Shown here: piece after piece, positions 35,661 to 56,300 of the stretch | Layout of the letters: each line of letters starts with the position of its first letter | How positions within the stretch are numbered: position 1 is the first letter of the stretch | Notes under the pieces: generated by a model | The model's database searches: none | Seen by the model: the letters and a program-made list of their open reading frames with translations, nothing else | Told to the model about the DNA's origin: nothing | Position numbers and translations under genes: made by a program | Assembly (NCBI GenBank): GCA_001972305.1 | Contig: BDDD01000027.1 | Span: 1-64,000 of the forward strand | Direction of reading: 5' to 3' | DNA length: 64,000 nt | Origin: Cephalotus follicularis | Taxonomy: Eukaryota > Streptophyta > Magnoliopsida > Oxalidales > Cephalotaceae

Positions 35661-37857
35661 TGGAAGCCAGAAAACAAACCAACAACTAGACAAACAGATA
35701 GAAAGCCACGTAGACTCACAGACACAGACTACTGGGACACGGATGTCACAGTTTGAGTCCGGTTCAACTGGTCGGTCGAACAAAGAAATTTTCAAAAAAA
35801 TGTTTTTTAAAGACCCGATCGGTCCAATCCTGAGTTTGATCGGTTGAACTGATCGAGTCTCCAATCAAATCCACGTCAACTGAAATTGATTTTTTGTTTT
35901 GAAAAATCAGACTGATTATTAATTCAAGTCCAGTCCAAACCGATCAGGCCATTCTATTCGGTTCAATTTTTAAATCTATACCTTTACCCCATTAGATTTA
36001 ACTATGTAATTATATATAGTGAGGCGCGTGACATTATGTTGATATGTTTGATATATTACAAATAAAACTTATATTGCAAAATGATACCAAGTCACAAAAG
36101 CATAACTATTAATGGATACCAACAAACCTATTAGTATATAAAAAAATCATTAACCACAAGAAAGATGGTATCACAAATGTATTATAAATGAATTATTAAA
36201 ATATTATTGATAATTATTTTATTAAAAATTAAAATATCATAAATAATGTTTAAAAAAATATCAATAACATTTTGATAAATCAATTGTGGTCTATTTGTGA
36301 TGCTAGATCACTTGTAATTAATAACATTACTTATTAGTAACACAAGTGATGTAGCATCATAAGAATATCATAAGTGAGTTATCATTATTAATCATTTTAT
36401 TAAAAATAAAAATTATTAATAATATTTAAAAAAAATATCAATAATATTTTAATAAATCACTTTTAATATATTTATAATATCACATCATTTTTGTTAAGGA
36501 GATTACTCTTATTCGTTAGGATAAGTTGTAAATGAAAGTGCAAATTGATTTGTCAGTTTGACTTTTTGTGCCAATTTGTAAAAGCTCAAAATACAGAGAA
36601 ATCGCTTTTATACTAAAACTGAATAAATTAGTAGGTAAACATTAAATTGTATTTAATTTACGTAGTCATTAGTCATTGTGATTAATATCACTTTATTAAT
36701 TAATCAATATAATTATTAAATTTAAATTGGATGATCAATTTAATGTTTTAAGTCTGTCATAATATGATCAATTCGATCAGACTAGTAACTTGAGATTGAT
36801 CCAAATCAATCAAACCGATAAATTGATTTAAATCACGTCAAACCGATAAAATCAAAAAAAAATTATTTTAAAAATAATTTACTGATTTATTTATTAACAC
36901 ATCAATTAAATTATTAACCCATTAATTCAAAATATTAATCAATTCAGTCACCTATCAGATTTTAATATCTGTATTAGTCAATACTAAATCTAACTGGTCA
37001 ATTTTGATAGATAACGAAATGGTGGCAAAGGACCGTAAAAATCACCAAACGCAAGACCAATAAGCAAAGAATGCACTTTTAGTTTATTTTTTGTAGTTAG
37101 CTGTCAGTTTCGTGTTGGTTCGTTGGTTGGTTTCGCCGATTTCCGTTAATACTGCGTGCGTTTGGGCGGGTTTTTGTGGACCCCATTTTCTCTCTCTCTT
37201 TAAAAACTTTATTTTATTTATTTTCTAAATTTATTAATATTTCGGCTTCCTTATTTAAAAAGGAGTCCTAATCTTATCTGTGATTTAATTGTTAATTAAC
37301 ATTAAATCACAAAAAACAGATATATTAATTAGTACACGTGGCGTGATCCAGCTTGGAATCTCAGCCGCTGTAAAGATACTTCTTTTGTTTTTCTTCTTCT
37401 TTTAAATAACAAAATTTAATTATATTATTATTAAAGCTTTGAAATTAAAATGTAAGGATTTTGTATTGTTTTTTTACGTCAATAAACAAATAAATTTATG
37501 CGTTAATTTTTTTTAACTCATTTATCTGTTTTTACTAAGTCAATTTAAATTTAGGTTTTTTTAGTAATAAAAGACAAAAAAAAATTGATTAGGAATTAGG
37601 GTTCGTTTGTTACACGTAATTACATATTTCCTTTTTGGGTCTCTATTTCTATTGCTATCATGTGTTTATGAGATTATAAGGTGCAATTTCTTTTGATGCA
37701 TAAAAGTATAAATTTATTTTTATAATTGCTTTAGGAATTTTTGTTGAATTGGGACACTCAAAGAATATAAAGAATAAACAATAAAAAAGATAAACTTTTG
37801 CAGAGGGATTTTATAAAAATAAATTTAGCTTTGATATTTTTTCTCTTTTGATAGTCA
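35661..37857. other. Intergenic DNA upstream of the histone demethylase gene
   Basis: It contains a fragment with 'ccggttcaactggtcggtc' and 'cgatcggtccaatc' phrases typical of decayed plant MITEs (about 35755-35960), an AT-rich repeated block (36190-36490) and, nearer 37858, the promoter and leader of the JMJ gene. A CT-rich tract near 37188-37200 is the kind often found near plant transcription starts. Confidence 0.45.
36190..36490. repeat. AT-rich repeat, two diverged copies
   Basis: attattttattaaaaatta..., aatgtttaaaaaaatatcaataa and ttttgataaatcaattgtgg occur at about 36200-36320, and again in altered form at about 36380-36490. A related phrase occurs at 22650-22720, so this is a dispersed repeat family. 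Confidence 0.6.
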
Positions 37858-44821
<6,964 letters not shown>

Positions 44822-46797
44822 GTAACCATTTAGTTGATGAAGAGGTACAGCTAATGCTACAGCGACTTTTCGAGGGGCACGTCCTGGAGAGTTAAAGAAG
44901 AAACGTAGGATTTTATGCAGGAAACTTGTAGATAATTAGGTTTGATCATTCTTTCATTTTGAAAGTAGCTTATTTATTTCATTTTTCTCATTTAATATTA
45001 GGACCATTCTTTCAAAGATCCATAGAAGAGAGGGAGAGATGTTGGGCATGAATCATGCACAAATTTTTGCAGCTGGGCAACTCATTTGATGTCATTGACT
45101 ACACATAAAAGTTTCTTTGTAAACTGGAAAATTCTACTAACCTCTATGGAATACATGTCCATTTCAATTTTGTAGGACTTTTTTGTTGTTCTACTTGTAG
45201 AATTTAGCTTCAGATAGCGCTTTTATTTTCTTATTGCCATATCTATTGTAGTACTGGTAATAAAATAAAATATGGGTATGTATGTGCTACTTGGTTTTAA
45301 TTTTTTCTTCTTTAAAATCCTTATCATTTAGAAGTGGCAGTGGTTCACCACTATATGGAAATGGCTTGAAGCGTTTCAAACTACTCTATCTTAGTATTAT
45401 ACATTATTACAGAAATATCATATGATAATTATTTTTATAGAAAAATATTTTTAGGGGTAAATAATGTTCAGAAATAACAATCCAATGTCCAAAAACAAAT
45501 TCATCTACCAAGAGGTAGAAATTATTTGTATAGTAAGAGTTTATAATATTCAATCCAAATTCAAAAATACACAAAGAAACATAAGTTTGAACTAAATATA
45601 AAATATCCAAATAAACATTAATAATTTGTTTGGTTCAAAATTGGTACAAATGATGTTTTAAAATTTTTTACATTGTTTATCAATACCAAAGCATTAACAT
45701 GTTTAAAGGTCTTTCAGGCTCTCCTGTCCTATTTCTCTAATAGTTCTTCACCCATCACGAATCCCAGTCAATCATAATCAATTTTTCCTTTCTTTATTGC
45801 TCTTATTCTCTTCTCTTGAATGATATTTAACCGCTTTTGATGTGATAAAACATAATATGATTTGACTTGAAAAGATACAATATTATTTCGTTTGATTTGA
45901 TGTGACATGATTTGATAAGACAGGATAAGATATGATATGATTGGTTAACATTTAAAAAGAGAAGATAACGTATACACCACAACCGGTCATAATCAATTTA
46001 TCATTTCTCTCACTCTCAATATCGTTTGATGCGATAAGATATTACATTATATGATTGAATTTGAAAGTATATGATTTAATATGATTTGAGTTGATTGAGA
46101 TGCTATTTGATATAACATAATATGATAAAATATGATATATTTGGATAAGATTTGAAAAGAAAAACCGTGCATCATGCGTAAAACTTTCTGTGTCAAAATA
46201 GAAAACCAAAAAAACATTTCCTTGTCATAAATTTGTACAAATTAACATGCATTTAGCATCCCCTAATTTACCTAAATATAATGTATAGCTCAATTTTATG
46301 AATATGGTCTTTCTTTCACCAAATATTCATAAAATAATAAAGTAATTCAGTGTCTGTGATGACACCATTTTCGTGTTATATCCCCAAAATTGAGACAAAT
46401 AGTCAATCAGATAAAATCGCAAGGTAAACTACAAAAGGTGAAAAAAAAAATGTTTCTCAGTTATTAAGATACATGATAAGTTGATAACCTCTTGGGAAAG
46501 GCATGAAGAATTAGTTAAAACAACTTGATGGATGCATAAAGTCATGAACTTGACAAGAAGACAAAAAATATATACAGGAAACTTAATAAGAATGAGCAAA
46601 TGAGATCTTAATGGTATGGTTTTTAAACTAAAGCAAAACCATCAGACAACACAAAATGCATGAAAAAAATTTTAGTACTCTCGTGTTACTAACTATATGA
46701 ATATCCTAAATCCAGTACAGACCATCGACAATCAAGAACCCACTCGTGATCTTTGCATTCAGGTAATCTGGTCTCCAAGAAGAAGAAGAAAAACCCA
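44822..46797. other. Convergent spacer between the demethylase and fasciclin genes
   Basis: Both flanking genes end toward this region, so it should contain two 3' UTRs. At about 45830-46160 there is an imperfect tandem array of short units such as 'ataatatgatttga' and 'gatatgat'. No exon is supported. Confidence 0.5.
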
Positions 46798-47862
46798 TCA
46801 ACGAGCAAGAGGGTATCTATGAATCTTGAAAGCCAAAATCCCACCAAAAACCGATAAAACAATCTGGAACTCTCTGCACAAGCACGCAGCATCTGACCTT
46901 CTCCCACCAATAGCCTCCCCGCCCGGCACAAGCATTCCCAACATTCCCGGCGGTGGAGGTGGCGCCGGCATAACCACTTCCGGCAAAAACCCCCCACCAT
47001 CACCGTAAGTGGTGTAGTCAAGGATGGTGGAGATGCCATGGACGGAGACGGCGGCGGTGGTGTACATGTCAGGGTGGGAGAGGAGGGAGTTGTCAAGGGT
47101 GAAGTTGGTGAGGGAGGTGTTGGTAATGAGGATTGACATGGAGGGGAGAAGAGTGGGGAGGCGGGAGAGTGGCCTTAAGAGGCGGAGGTCGGAGAAAGTG
47201 AGGCGTTGAGGGACTATGTGGTAGGGGAAGATGAAAGGGTCCATGCCAAATGTGGAGGTGGTGGTGGTGGAGCCATCAGCTGGGATGAAGAGAGTGGCAG
47301 AGAGTGGGAGTGTGGAGGGGCTTGCAGCCGTGAGGAGGCTTGACCAAGTGCTGAAGTCTCCGGCTCCAATGAGAGCGTCCATTATATTTCTGAGTTGCTG
47401 TTCTTGTGGTTCTTGTGTTGTTGTTGGTGGTAAAAAGGTAATTCTTGGTGCTGGTGGTGGAGGAGGTTGTGAGAGTGGTGTTGGTGGGGGTGGTGAACTG
47501 GTGCTTGGTATGGGGAGTGGTGGTGATGGGGGTGGAGAAGTGGGGGTTGGTAATGGGAGTAGCGGTGACGGTGGAGGAGGAGATGATGGCGGGGATGGAG
47601 AAGTGGTGCTTGGTAATGGAAGCGATGGTGGTGGTGATAGTGTTTGTGGGGTAATGCTTGATGATGGTGGAGGTGGTGGTTGTGATAACGGGGGTGGTGA
47701 AAAGGTATTAGGTGGTGCCACTGGTTGTGGCAGTGATGGGGATGGAGAAGTGGTGGTTGGTTCTTGTTGTGGGGGTGGTGGTGGGGAGGCAGAGAGTTGT
47801 GTGGGAAAGGAGATGGTTAGGACCGCAAGGATGAGCAGCAAAGATCGGTGGTGGGTGACCAT
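46798..47862 (-). CDS. Proline-rich fasciclin (FAS1) cell-wall protein
   Basis: A single uninterrupted frame encodes 354 residues. Residues 1-25 (LLLILAVLTISF core) form a secretion signal. About 26-155 is an extensin-like stretch of PPP, SP and TSP motifs, which would be hydroxylated and glycosylated. About 160-290 is one FAS1 domain: NIMDALIGAGDFSTWSSLL, an ATLFIPADG block, the central YHIVPQ (the conserved YH motif) and an NFTLDNSLL...VHGISTIL block. Near the C-terminus a run of PAPPPPPG is followed by a hydrophobic stretch (FQIVLSVFGGILAF), either a membrane anchor or a GPI signal; the basic end makes the first more likely. Single-FAS1, proline-rich members are known in plants and act at the cell surface or wall. 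A (GA)n run lies in the leader at 47911-47930. Confidence 0.88.
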   Translation of the reverse strand: MVTHHRSLLLILAVLTISFPTQLSASPPPPPQQEPTTTSPSPSLPQPVAPPNTFSPPPLSQPPPPPSSSITPQTLSPPPSLPLPSTTSPSPPSSPPPPSPLLPLPTPTSPPPSPPLPIPSTSSPPPPTPLSQPPPPPAPRITFLPPTTTQEPQEQQLRNIMDALIGAGDFSTWSSLLTAASPSTLPLSATLFIPADGSTTTTSTFGMDPFIFPYHIVPQRLTFSDLRLLRPLSRLPTLLPSMSILITNTSLTNFTLDNSLLSHPDMYTTAAVSVHGISTILDYTTYGDGGGFLPEVVMPAPPPPPGMLGMLVPGGEAIGGRRSDAACLCREFQIVLSVFGGILAFKIHRYPLAR

Positions 47863-48179
47863 GACAGAAACAGAGACGTTTCTTGCTGATTTCTTGTTTT
47901 CCTTAATTAGAGAGAGAGAGAGAGAGAGAGATGTGGATTATTGGGTTAACAGTTGACATATAACAAACATTCCCGCCAAGAACTGTTAAAATGTATCTGG
48001 CCTTATGATTGACTGCTTGGAGCACTGTACTCTTGTTAAGAGCAATTATAGTCAAGAGCAGTAGTTACTCTTCCACGTAAAAATCTATTTATACATGCAA
48101 CATTAAAACACCAAACCCACTGATTTAAGATACAGAAGTCATCACTCTTGTGAAGAAAAAAAAGGTGAAAAAAAAAAAA

Positions 48180-51100
48180 CTATGTGAGGTCGTTTTCATC
48201 CAGTTCTTCTTGCTCTTCGGAAACATCTGTCTTCATCGCACTAACATCACCAGTTGGTAGCTTCCTTGCAAGCCTGATTATCTACAGAGAATTCTTTTCA
48301 GTCAACTTATTCAAATTATAAGCATTGTTAAGACTCAAGCTGTTGCACTATTGAGAGAGAGCTACTACTAGGGCGAACCGAACACAAATCTTGTTATTGA
48401 CATTGATGTTAGACAGGCCGATGCATCTTAAACAAACAACGGGGTGAAAGCAGATTCAGGAATTACCATATGGTCAAGATTTGAAATGGTACTTGATTGA
48501 GCAACACGTTGTATTTCTTCAATGTCACCTTCCCTGTAGGCAGAGAGAAGTTTACTAACACAACGGTTCTGGTCACTTTTCAAGAAAGCATCAATCCTGC
48601 AAAAACAAAAAACAAAAAAAAAAAAAAACAAAAAAACAAAAACAAAGGCAGTAAGTCTAACCCCTCCTGTGCCTACAAAGAGTTTATTTAGCCTACTCAT
48701 TGTTTAAGCCTTTGTAAAAATAAGCAGCATGGGGATGTCAGTGCTTAAAAAATAGCCAGAGGGTACTAACTGAGAACAGTCGTTGTAGCACTTATCCGCT
48801 TGCTGAAAGTCATGAGCATAAAGATACACAATAATTGCACTCAGATATGCCTGGAATCAACAAAGGTGTGTTAGGGATTATGCGTCTGCGACTATCATTT
48901 CTCCCACATAAAGGCATACTCTCTAAGGCAAAGAATAAACATATATAAATAATCAATAAAGCAAAGAAAAGCCCATAGTGCTAAAACATATTTGTTTTAC
49001 TAGAAAAGACAGCAAATGAAGTTGAGGGGCAACAAACTCTTTTAGTACTATACATCAAAACCAATGTTACAATTGAAGGAATTGTGGTCCTTTTATATAA
49101 AAGTGAAACAGAATAATGTAACAAAAGAAAAATAAAAAAACAAACTATTTATTTTTTTCAAAGTAAATATCAAAATCAATAATCGGTGAATGAAATAGCA
49201 TTGCAAAAGAAAAAGAAAATGTAAAAGAAATAAGGCAATCGACAAAGAAAGCCAACACATTTCAGCTCAACACCTTGCATTGGCTATTGGTAGCATTGCA
49301 CTTGTCAGCTGCTAAGCCCCATCTCAACAGGAAAGCTGCAGCATCTGTATACCTGTAGCCATGACACCATAAATAATGGTCTATTGTCGATGTTTAATTT
49401 GACAAACATAAGAATGCCACACATAGCATAAATTAATACTCCAACAACCATTCCAACGTGCAACAACATGAAGAGGTCAAAGCATGCTCCCAATAGTTGA
49501 ATGGGCACCATGACAAGGGTATCAAAAACTGAGATACAAGGGCTTAAGAGTGATGGCTAAAATAATAAATATGTCAATATGAGGATCATTAGCCCGTTGA
49601 TGATATGTTAATCATTCTACAATGATACAACCTAACATCTGCAGTTGCATTGCTGCAGTGTTGTTGCCTACCTTGCCAACGTATTGAAAAGAATGTATAA
49701 AACAGACTGTTATGCCATTTTAAAAATCAAGGCTCATTTTAATCATACTTCCCTCCCCTCATATTGAGAAGACGTGGCACATAAAAGCTACACCTATATT
49801 ACTAACCCACAATTCTTTTACAGTTATTCAGGTCTGTTCGTAGGCGATATACCCAGTTCCATTGGGCTAAAATATTACTCATGAACGTCTAGTACCTAAC
49901 TAGACAGCTAGACCTCACTGATAAGCGAGGAGATTACCCACTTCAGTTTCACAGGCGTAAGCTTTAAAATTTGCGTAGCTTCCATTTGTTATCTACACTC
50001 ATCACATGTCACAAAGCCGTCAATTGTTTACAATTTACATATACTACCAGGCCAAGGTTTAAACCAATGTGGAACTTCCTGCAGAACTTTTTTCCAGGCC
50101 ACAGAACACACTCCCTCACACACTAAAAAAAAAAGTTCGTTAATTTTATGCAAAACTCAATGGCAACAGATGCCACTCCTTCCTATAAATATGATAAATT
50201 GCAAATTCACTGATAGCTACTAGTGTTCATCATTACCCGCTAGATAACTGCCAAATGCATTACATATCTCCAAATCACCTACATATCACACATGCAGGCT
50301 GGCTCCTCTCCTAATACAGGAATGGGGGTCCAACAAGCACTTGCTGCAGAGGGGACTCAGCACACCAACCTTTCCCCTGCATATAAGGCAGCCACTGCAG
50401 TGAATTTCCACCTTCTACAGTCTCAAATTCTAAGAAGGCTATAATCTTTGGGGATTTTTTCCCCCACTTCATGCCAATAGTCTTTAATATTTGAATGCTA
50501 CGATGCCACAACTATATATAGTGACGCTGCGTGAATTAAAAAACAACTCAGTCGGCCAAAAGATGTTTGATATGACGTTATTTCACTTATTCATTCGTGA
50601 GACGGATGAAAATAATCATCATAACATTGTGAGATTTCTGGCCACAAACTTGAAAACTTTTCTCGTGCTGTTCAGAATGTTCTTGGCATCATATACTATC
50701 ACTTAAATCTTACATAAGGTGAAAGCCATTCCAATATCATCAAGCACAACTCTTTCGGGTAGGAAACAAGTGGTTTTAAAAGACTAAAAGTAAGATGAAA
50801 GCTTAAAGCAATATGAAATTGCAGTGATTATAGCTCTATGGATGCAAAGCAACCAAAAAAAATTCCTAAAAATATACGACATTTACACACTCAATGTGAG
50901 AGCCTTTTAAAAAAGAACTGTGTCATCTCAGTCATAAAAATGAAAATAACATGTTTATCCATGCGGCATTTCATTCTTAGCGAAAAGAAAGCCTTACTTT
51001 TCAAGCTTTATATAAACATTAGTGGCAGCACGATATAGATCAAAGGTCATTTGTTCCTTGCCATCCTCCTCAAGAATATTGCAAGATTCCGTATACAGTG

Positions 51101-52515
51101 CAATAGCATCATCAGGCACAGCATCTTCCAGTGCACTACGCAGAGAAAATTTAAAAAAAAAAAAAGAGGACCATGTCAACTAGTTCTCAAATATTGTCAC
51201 TTTGTAAGCAAGCTCCATTGGCCCATGGAAAATAAAGACACATAAATAGAGACAAGTTTCTAAGTTCAATATATAAAAATTAAGCATATGAGGGCAGAGC
51301 TTATAAAATAAAACCAACATATAAAATATTTAGCACCGACACTCACAGAGACAGAGAAAGCACTTGCAAATGCTTGTAAAAGGAGTAAATTTCGGCCTGA
51401 TAATTTTCTCTTGGTGATGAATAACTACAAGATTCTTGATCAAGGTATATCCTTTCTCTGTGTGTGTCTATATAGCCACTGACATGTAACGGTGGCATTA
51501 GATGATTTGTGTACAGTATGCGAACAAAAAAATCAAACACAAAACTCGTGGTTTCATTGAACTTCCAGAAGTTGCTTCGATTTTTCAACATATAAATACC
51601 AAGAAATGCTCATAAATGTCAAATTGCTAATGACACAAATCTCAGTGGAAAATGGTGAAATTCAAATAATTAAAAAGTAAGGTTTCATTAACAAGGGATA
51701 AACCATATGCTTACCGGGCACCCTTTGCAAGAGCATCTGATGCTGGTTGCGATCTCCCACATTCCATGTATAACTCAGACGCCTTTCTATAAAGGTCAGC
51801 AACCTCACTCCACTTGCCTAGTTCCTTTGCGAAAGCAGCGGCAGACTCCATGTGCTTGGCAGCATCCCAAGGTCTATTTTCATGTAAAGGATATTTAGCA
51901 ACCAAAACGCAAAAACAAATAGCAATACACAATATCTCTATATACACGAGATACAAGTTAAACAATATAAATCGAGGATACGAAGAGAGAATCTCTTGTC
52001 CTTTCGAAGCTTTCTCAAATGCTTCTTTCGCTTTTTCAATATCTTTGGCTGCCCTATACCCATTCGCTACAAGGAAAATGAGTAAAGATGAAGACAACAG
52101 TATCAGCAACAAGCAAGGTACTTATTGATAAGTAAAACAAACATGGTACTGCCATAAATACAGACATACATATAAATATAAAAATTAAATGCACGATTAA
52201 AAAAAAAAAGTAACCCACCAGCTTGCTCATACAAAAGAGTGGCACTTTTCCAATCAGCACTCCATCTTGTGAGACTGAGCTTAGTTCTACAAAATAAAGG
52301 CAGAAATAGAAGCCATATAATATGGTATCCAATTTGGATTTATAATGGGTATCTAAAAAAACTGTGTTAACTAATAAAGAATCAACAACCCCAGCAAGGC
52401 AAATAATTATGTATTTAACACAAAAAATAAAGAACATAAATAAGAGACAGAGAAGAGAGAGGGCTCACAGCTTGTCGGCTTTGGCGATCAACTTGTCGGG
52501 ATTGGAAGTCGCCAT
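48180..52515 (-). CDS. GSNAP: Gamma-SNAP (NSF attachment protein)
   Basis: Nine exons join in frame to about 295 residues: 52515-52469, 52286-52219, 52066-51982, 51873-51715, 51135-50998, 49352-49274, 48850-48771, 48596-48467 and 48281-48180 (TAG). The product starts MATSNPDKLIAKADKLTKLS. It runs through TPR-like helical pairs (KAKEAFEKASKGQEILSS, PWDAAKHMESAAAFAKELGK, DLYRKASELYMECGRSQPAS, DAIALYTESCNILEEDGKEQ, AAAFLLRWGLAADKCNATNS) and ends DENDLT. Plant gamma-SNAP is about the same length. Family knowledge: SNAPs bridge NSF to SNARE complexes for their disassembly after membrane fusion. All introns are GT-AG. The gene lies head-to-tail behind the subtilase on the same strand, with about 0.8 kb between stop and start. 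Confidence 0.94.
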
Positions 52516-53309
52516 AACCAACTTCCAGCTGTTTCAAGTTTAGATTTTTTTTTTTTTTTGTTTTGTTTTGAAATGATAGGTTCTATTACTTATTTATCTG
52601 GGTTTTCTGGTTTTAGCCAAATTTTTGCAATGGCAACTCAAAGTCTAACAGCTGGAGATTGCTGTATTAATTGAAATTTGAGAGCTTATGGATCCTTCAT
52701 CTTCACATTAATAAAACATGTTTTTAATGGTAGTAATGTCGAATGTTATATATATATGTATTTTTTTAAAACGTATTTCCATCGATTCTTAATCTGATTT
52801 TTCACGATTGAATTGTTCTAATTTAACATATATTTTTCATTTATTTCTATTTTAATTCATCCACTAACTAAAACTAATAGATAAATAAAACATAATCAAA
52901 ATAAATTATTATAAATTTTTTAGTTTATCATTATATTTTATATCACTCAACAATAAAATACATTAAATAAATTCTTTAAATTAATACACTCTATTAAATA
53001 TAATATAAAATAAAATGACAAACTAATAATCTCCCCGCGTATTACATTAAATATACACGAGAATCTCTCATAGCTACATGGTACACTAATCTCTCCCTAC
53101 AAAAACCATGGTAGGGAGCACAAAAAGAGAACATATGTCAAAAATAAATGGTCAAATGTATTTACACTAGAAACAAACATTTACTATAAGATTTACATAA
53201 TAATGAATGAATAAATTGATTAACACAACTCACAAGGAAAAGATGGATACAAAAGAAGAAACTAAAGTATAATCCTGAAATCACCAAAAGATGTCACCCT
53301 TTACTCCCA
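52516..53309. other. Spacer holding the gamma-SNAP promoter
   Basis: This AT-rich stretch separates the gamma-SNAP start from the subtilase stop. It must contain the gamma-SNAP promoter and leader and the subtilase 3' UTR. I see no other gene. Confidence 0.5.
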
Positions 53310-56300
53310 TCAGCTGTTAGAAATGTTATAGGAGACTTTAACAATGACCGACAGTGGGATGTTAACAACATGACCTTGATCTCCAAAAAGTCCAATTCTT
53401 CCAAAGCTGGCAGCAGTGCTGTTTGTTGTTGCATTAACAAACACAGTTAAGACTTGCTGCTCTCCAGTTGCGATGGAGAAGCGACTAGGAGCCACCTTTA
53501 AGGTAACCCCGTATGGAGCACTCCAACCAACGCTGTATGTTTCATTGATACCAATGTTCATCACTGACCTTTGGATTGTTCTAGACTTGTTCAGTTTGGC
53601 AATTGCAATCGAGGGCAAGTTCAGGTCGGTGCCACTGAGAGAATTATTATAGTTCCAACAATTCTGACCGGTGAAGTTCAATACAACAGGAGCTGATCCA
53701 TTAATGCCACAAAGGAATGACATATAGTCATCATAATCTACAATAACAAAGGCAGATAACGTGAATTTTAGAATAAGATGCATTTAAGACAAGGCCAAAG
53801 CATGAGTGTACCATTATAAATATTGTAAATATTGCTCTAAAACCACTCATATGCTAATTGCAACAAGTTCAAATGCTCGATGTTTAATTATCTCAGTCCA
53901 AAATTGCATGAAACTTCCAACAATTTTCCATATGTTGATATCCAAACAGAGAGGCGTAGGGGCCTCAAACAAGACCATGATTTTCTTGTAAATGATGAGT
54001 TGACATAACGGTAACCATCAAACCTCAAAATCCAATATATCAGATGATCCAAACTCATTCAAGATGAAGATATGTGACAGTTGCTGAACAACTTACTTGA
54101 ATCGAAAATGAGACCTGGATCAAGTGCTCCTGTTGCATTCACAAAACCACTGCCCATGTCAAATGGAGTTGCTGGAGACTGGTTTAGATCAGGGTTGGCG
54201 TAAGCACGCTGAGCCATTATTGGGCCACCATTCTTGGCATACTGAGAAGCTGTTGTGGAAAGTGCAGATCCAATGGCTGAAGGACTAAAACTGGGGAACC
54301 TTTGCTTAATCAATGCAGCAAGCCCGGCAACATGAGGAGCGGCCATACTTGTCCCTGACATCATAGCAAAGTTCTCTCCTGGAAGATTATGTTGATTGTC
54401 TTAGTATACAGATGTCTTGTGGAATTTATAAACAATATAGATTCACAATTAAATCTTTTATTGTGCACTATGACTATACCTTGGAATTCAACCGAGTCAG
54501 TACCAAGAGAACTCCAAGCAGCCCATATGGAATTTCCAGGAGCTACCAAGTTGGGTTTCATTATGTCAGCATCATCAAGGAAACTGTCTTCTGGATCTGG
54601 TCCTCTAGCAGAGTAATACATAATCTTTGGAGCAAGAATACTGTAGTTCGCTTTTATTCCACCTGAAATGCATGCTACTGCACCAAATCTGACAATTTTC
54701 TTCGTGACTCCATCTCTCTCCAAGGAAGAATTGTAGTATTGGAGTAGTATCTGCCACAGATCATGATAGCATTACGAAGTTGAGCATTTATGGGTGTGGG
54801 AGAGAGACTGGGGGAGAAGGGTCACTGAAAACTTGAAGAAATATTGGAACTAACTAGGCATAACAAAAAGGACTTTAAGTTGGACTTTAATATAAGATAA
54901 GTGTGTGCCTGCATGCACACATAAAGGCACAAACAAACATGGAGAATCTGTACCTTAGAATCCTCTGGTGAAGGAATTATAATGCCAGGAATCTTCATTG
55001 GGGTTGGATTAAGTTGAAAACCAATTACGAAAGGATCCATGTAGAACACAACACCAACTGCGGAGAGGTTTTTGGCTGTTTGTAAGGCTTGTTTAATGGT
55101 GGAGAGTCCAAGCACAAAACGGATTGAATAGCTACAGATCAAAAGGTTTCCTTGGACAATATCCTTATTGAAGCTGCTAGAGTCTTGGCATTCGCCCACA
55201 TACATATCATTAGCAAATGTTGTGTCATTGTTCAAGGCATGAATTGCAGAAATGAGCATGTACATTGTATTTTGATCATCAGTTCCCGCTGAAAAAGAAA
55301 GAATAGTTCGTCTCTCAGTTTTAGTGGGTGCTTACAGAAACTGTTGTATGCGTCAATAGGTTTCCAGTACGCCAATTTGTGTAAAAAGCATATCAACATT
55401 GGTAGGATTGATAGGATGAAAACAAAACAGGCTTTAATAAGAATAAGGTATAACTTCAATAATAATCCATTATGTTCATAAGATTAAGGCTATTATGTCT
55501 CATTTAAAATGAATGATCATGATGGACTATTAAATACCGCATGAGGCTAGTAATTCAAATCCAATATCTTATATTAAACAATAAATACATGAAAACAGAA
55601 AATTCAAGAGCGGACATCCCACATAATAACCATATGAAAGTCCAATAAATTAACCGATTTAGTTACTCAAATCTAATATTTGTCAACCAGTGGATCGGGG
55701 CGTCATTGCACATTTAGAAGCTGTATATAACACAGATTTTCCAATCATGTTTTGAGTAATTATCTAATAATGTGTGTTTCAATAGACGGGAATAACAATT
55801 GGCTTAATCAGAAAGCGCCACAAGAATAACCCATCTAACTTTTCAAAAGGATTTTTCCTGGTCCCCTTCTTACTTCCAATGACCAATCACTATCAAAGCT
55901 TCATTTTAATTCAATCACGCTGCGCCTATAGTAGTCCCAATAGGCATCCAGTATGAAATAATCAGATGTCACTTCATTCAAACTAATTAGCTAGATCAAA
56001 TTACTTCTCAACTTCTTTTATATACTATATAACCCTATTAATAACAAAATTGTAAAATAAAAAAACTCAATATGTCACATGACTAAGGCTGTCAATTCGT
56101 GTTAACGGATAGGGTTTGTGTCGTGTCGGGGAATAGTTACAACAATATAAAGATCAATTATAACCCGACTAATTTATTAATCGTGTAAAAAACTCAAACT
56201 CTAACCCGACTCGTTTATTAAACGGGTTACACTTGTCGACCCGAATAACCCGTTTAATAAACGAATCAATTCAAATTAAGTCAGTCAATTTATTTCATAA

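Noticed and set aside
47231-47956. 241-residue glycine-rich frame on the plus strand
   Set aside because: It is the antisense shadow of the proline-rich FAS1 gene; CCN codons read backwards give Gly. The minus frame has a signal peptide and a FAS1 domain.
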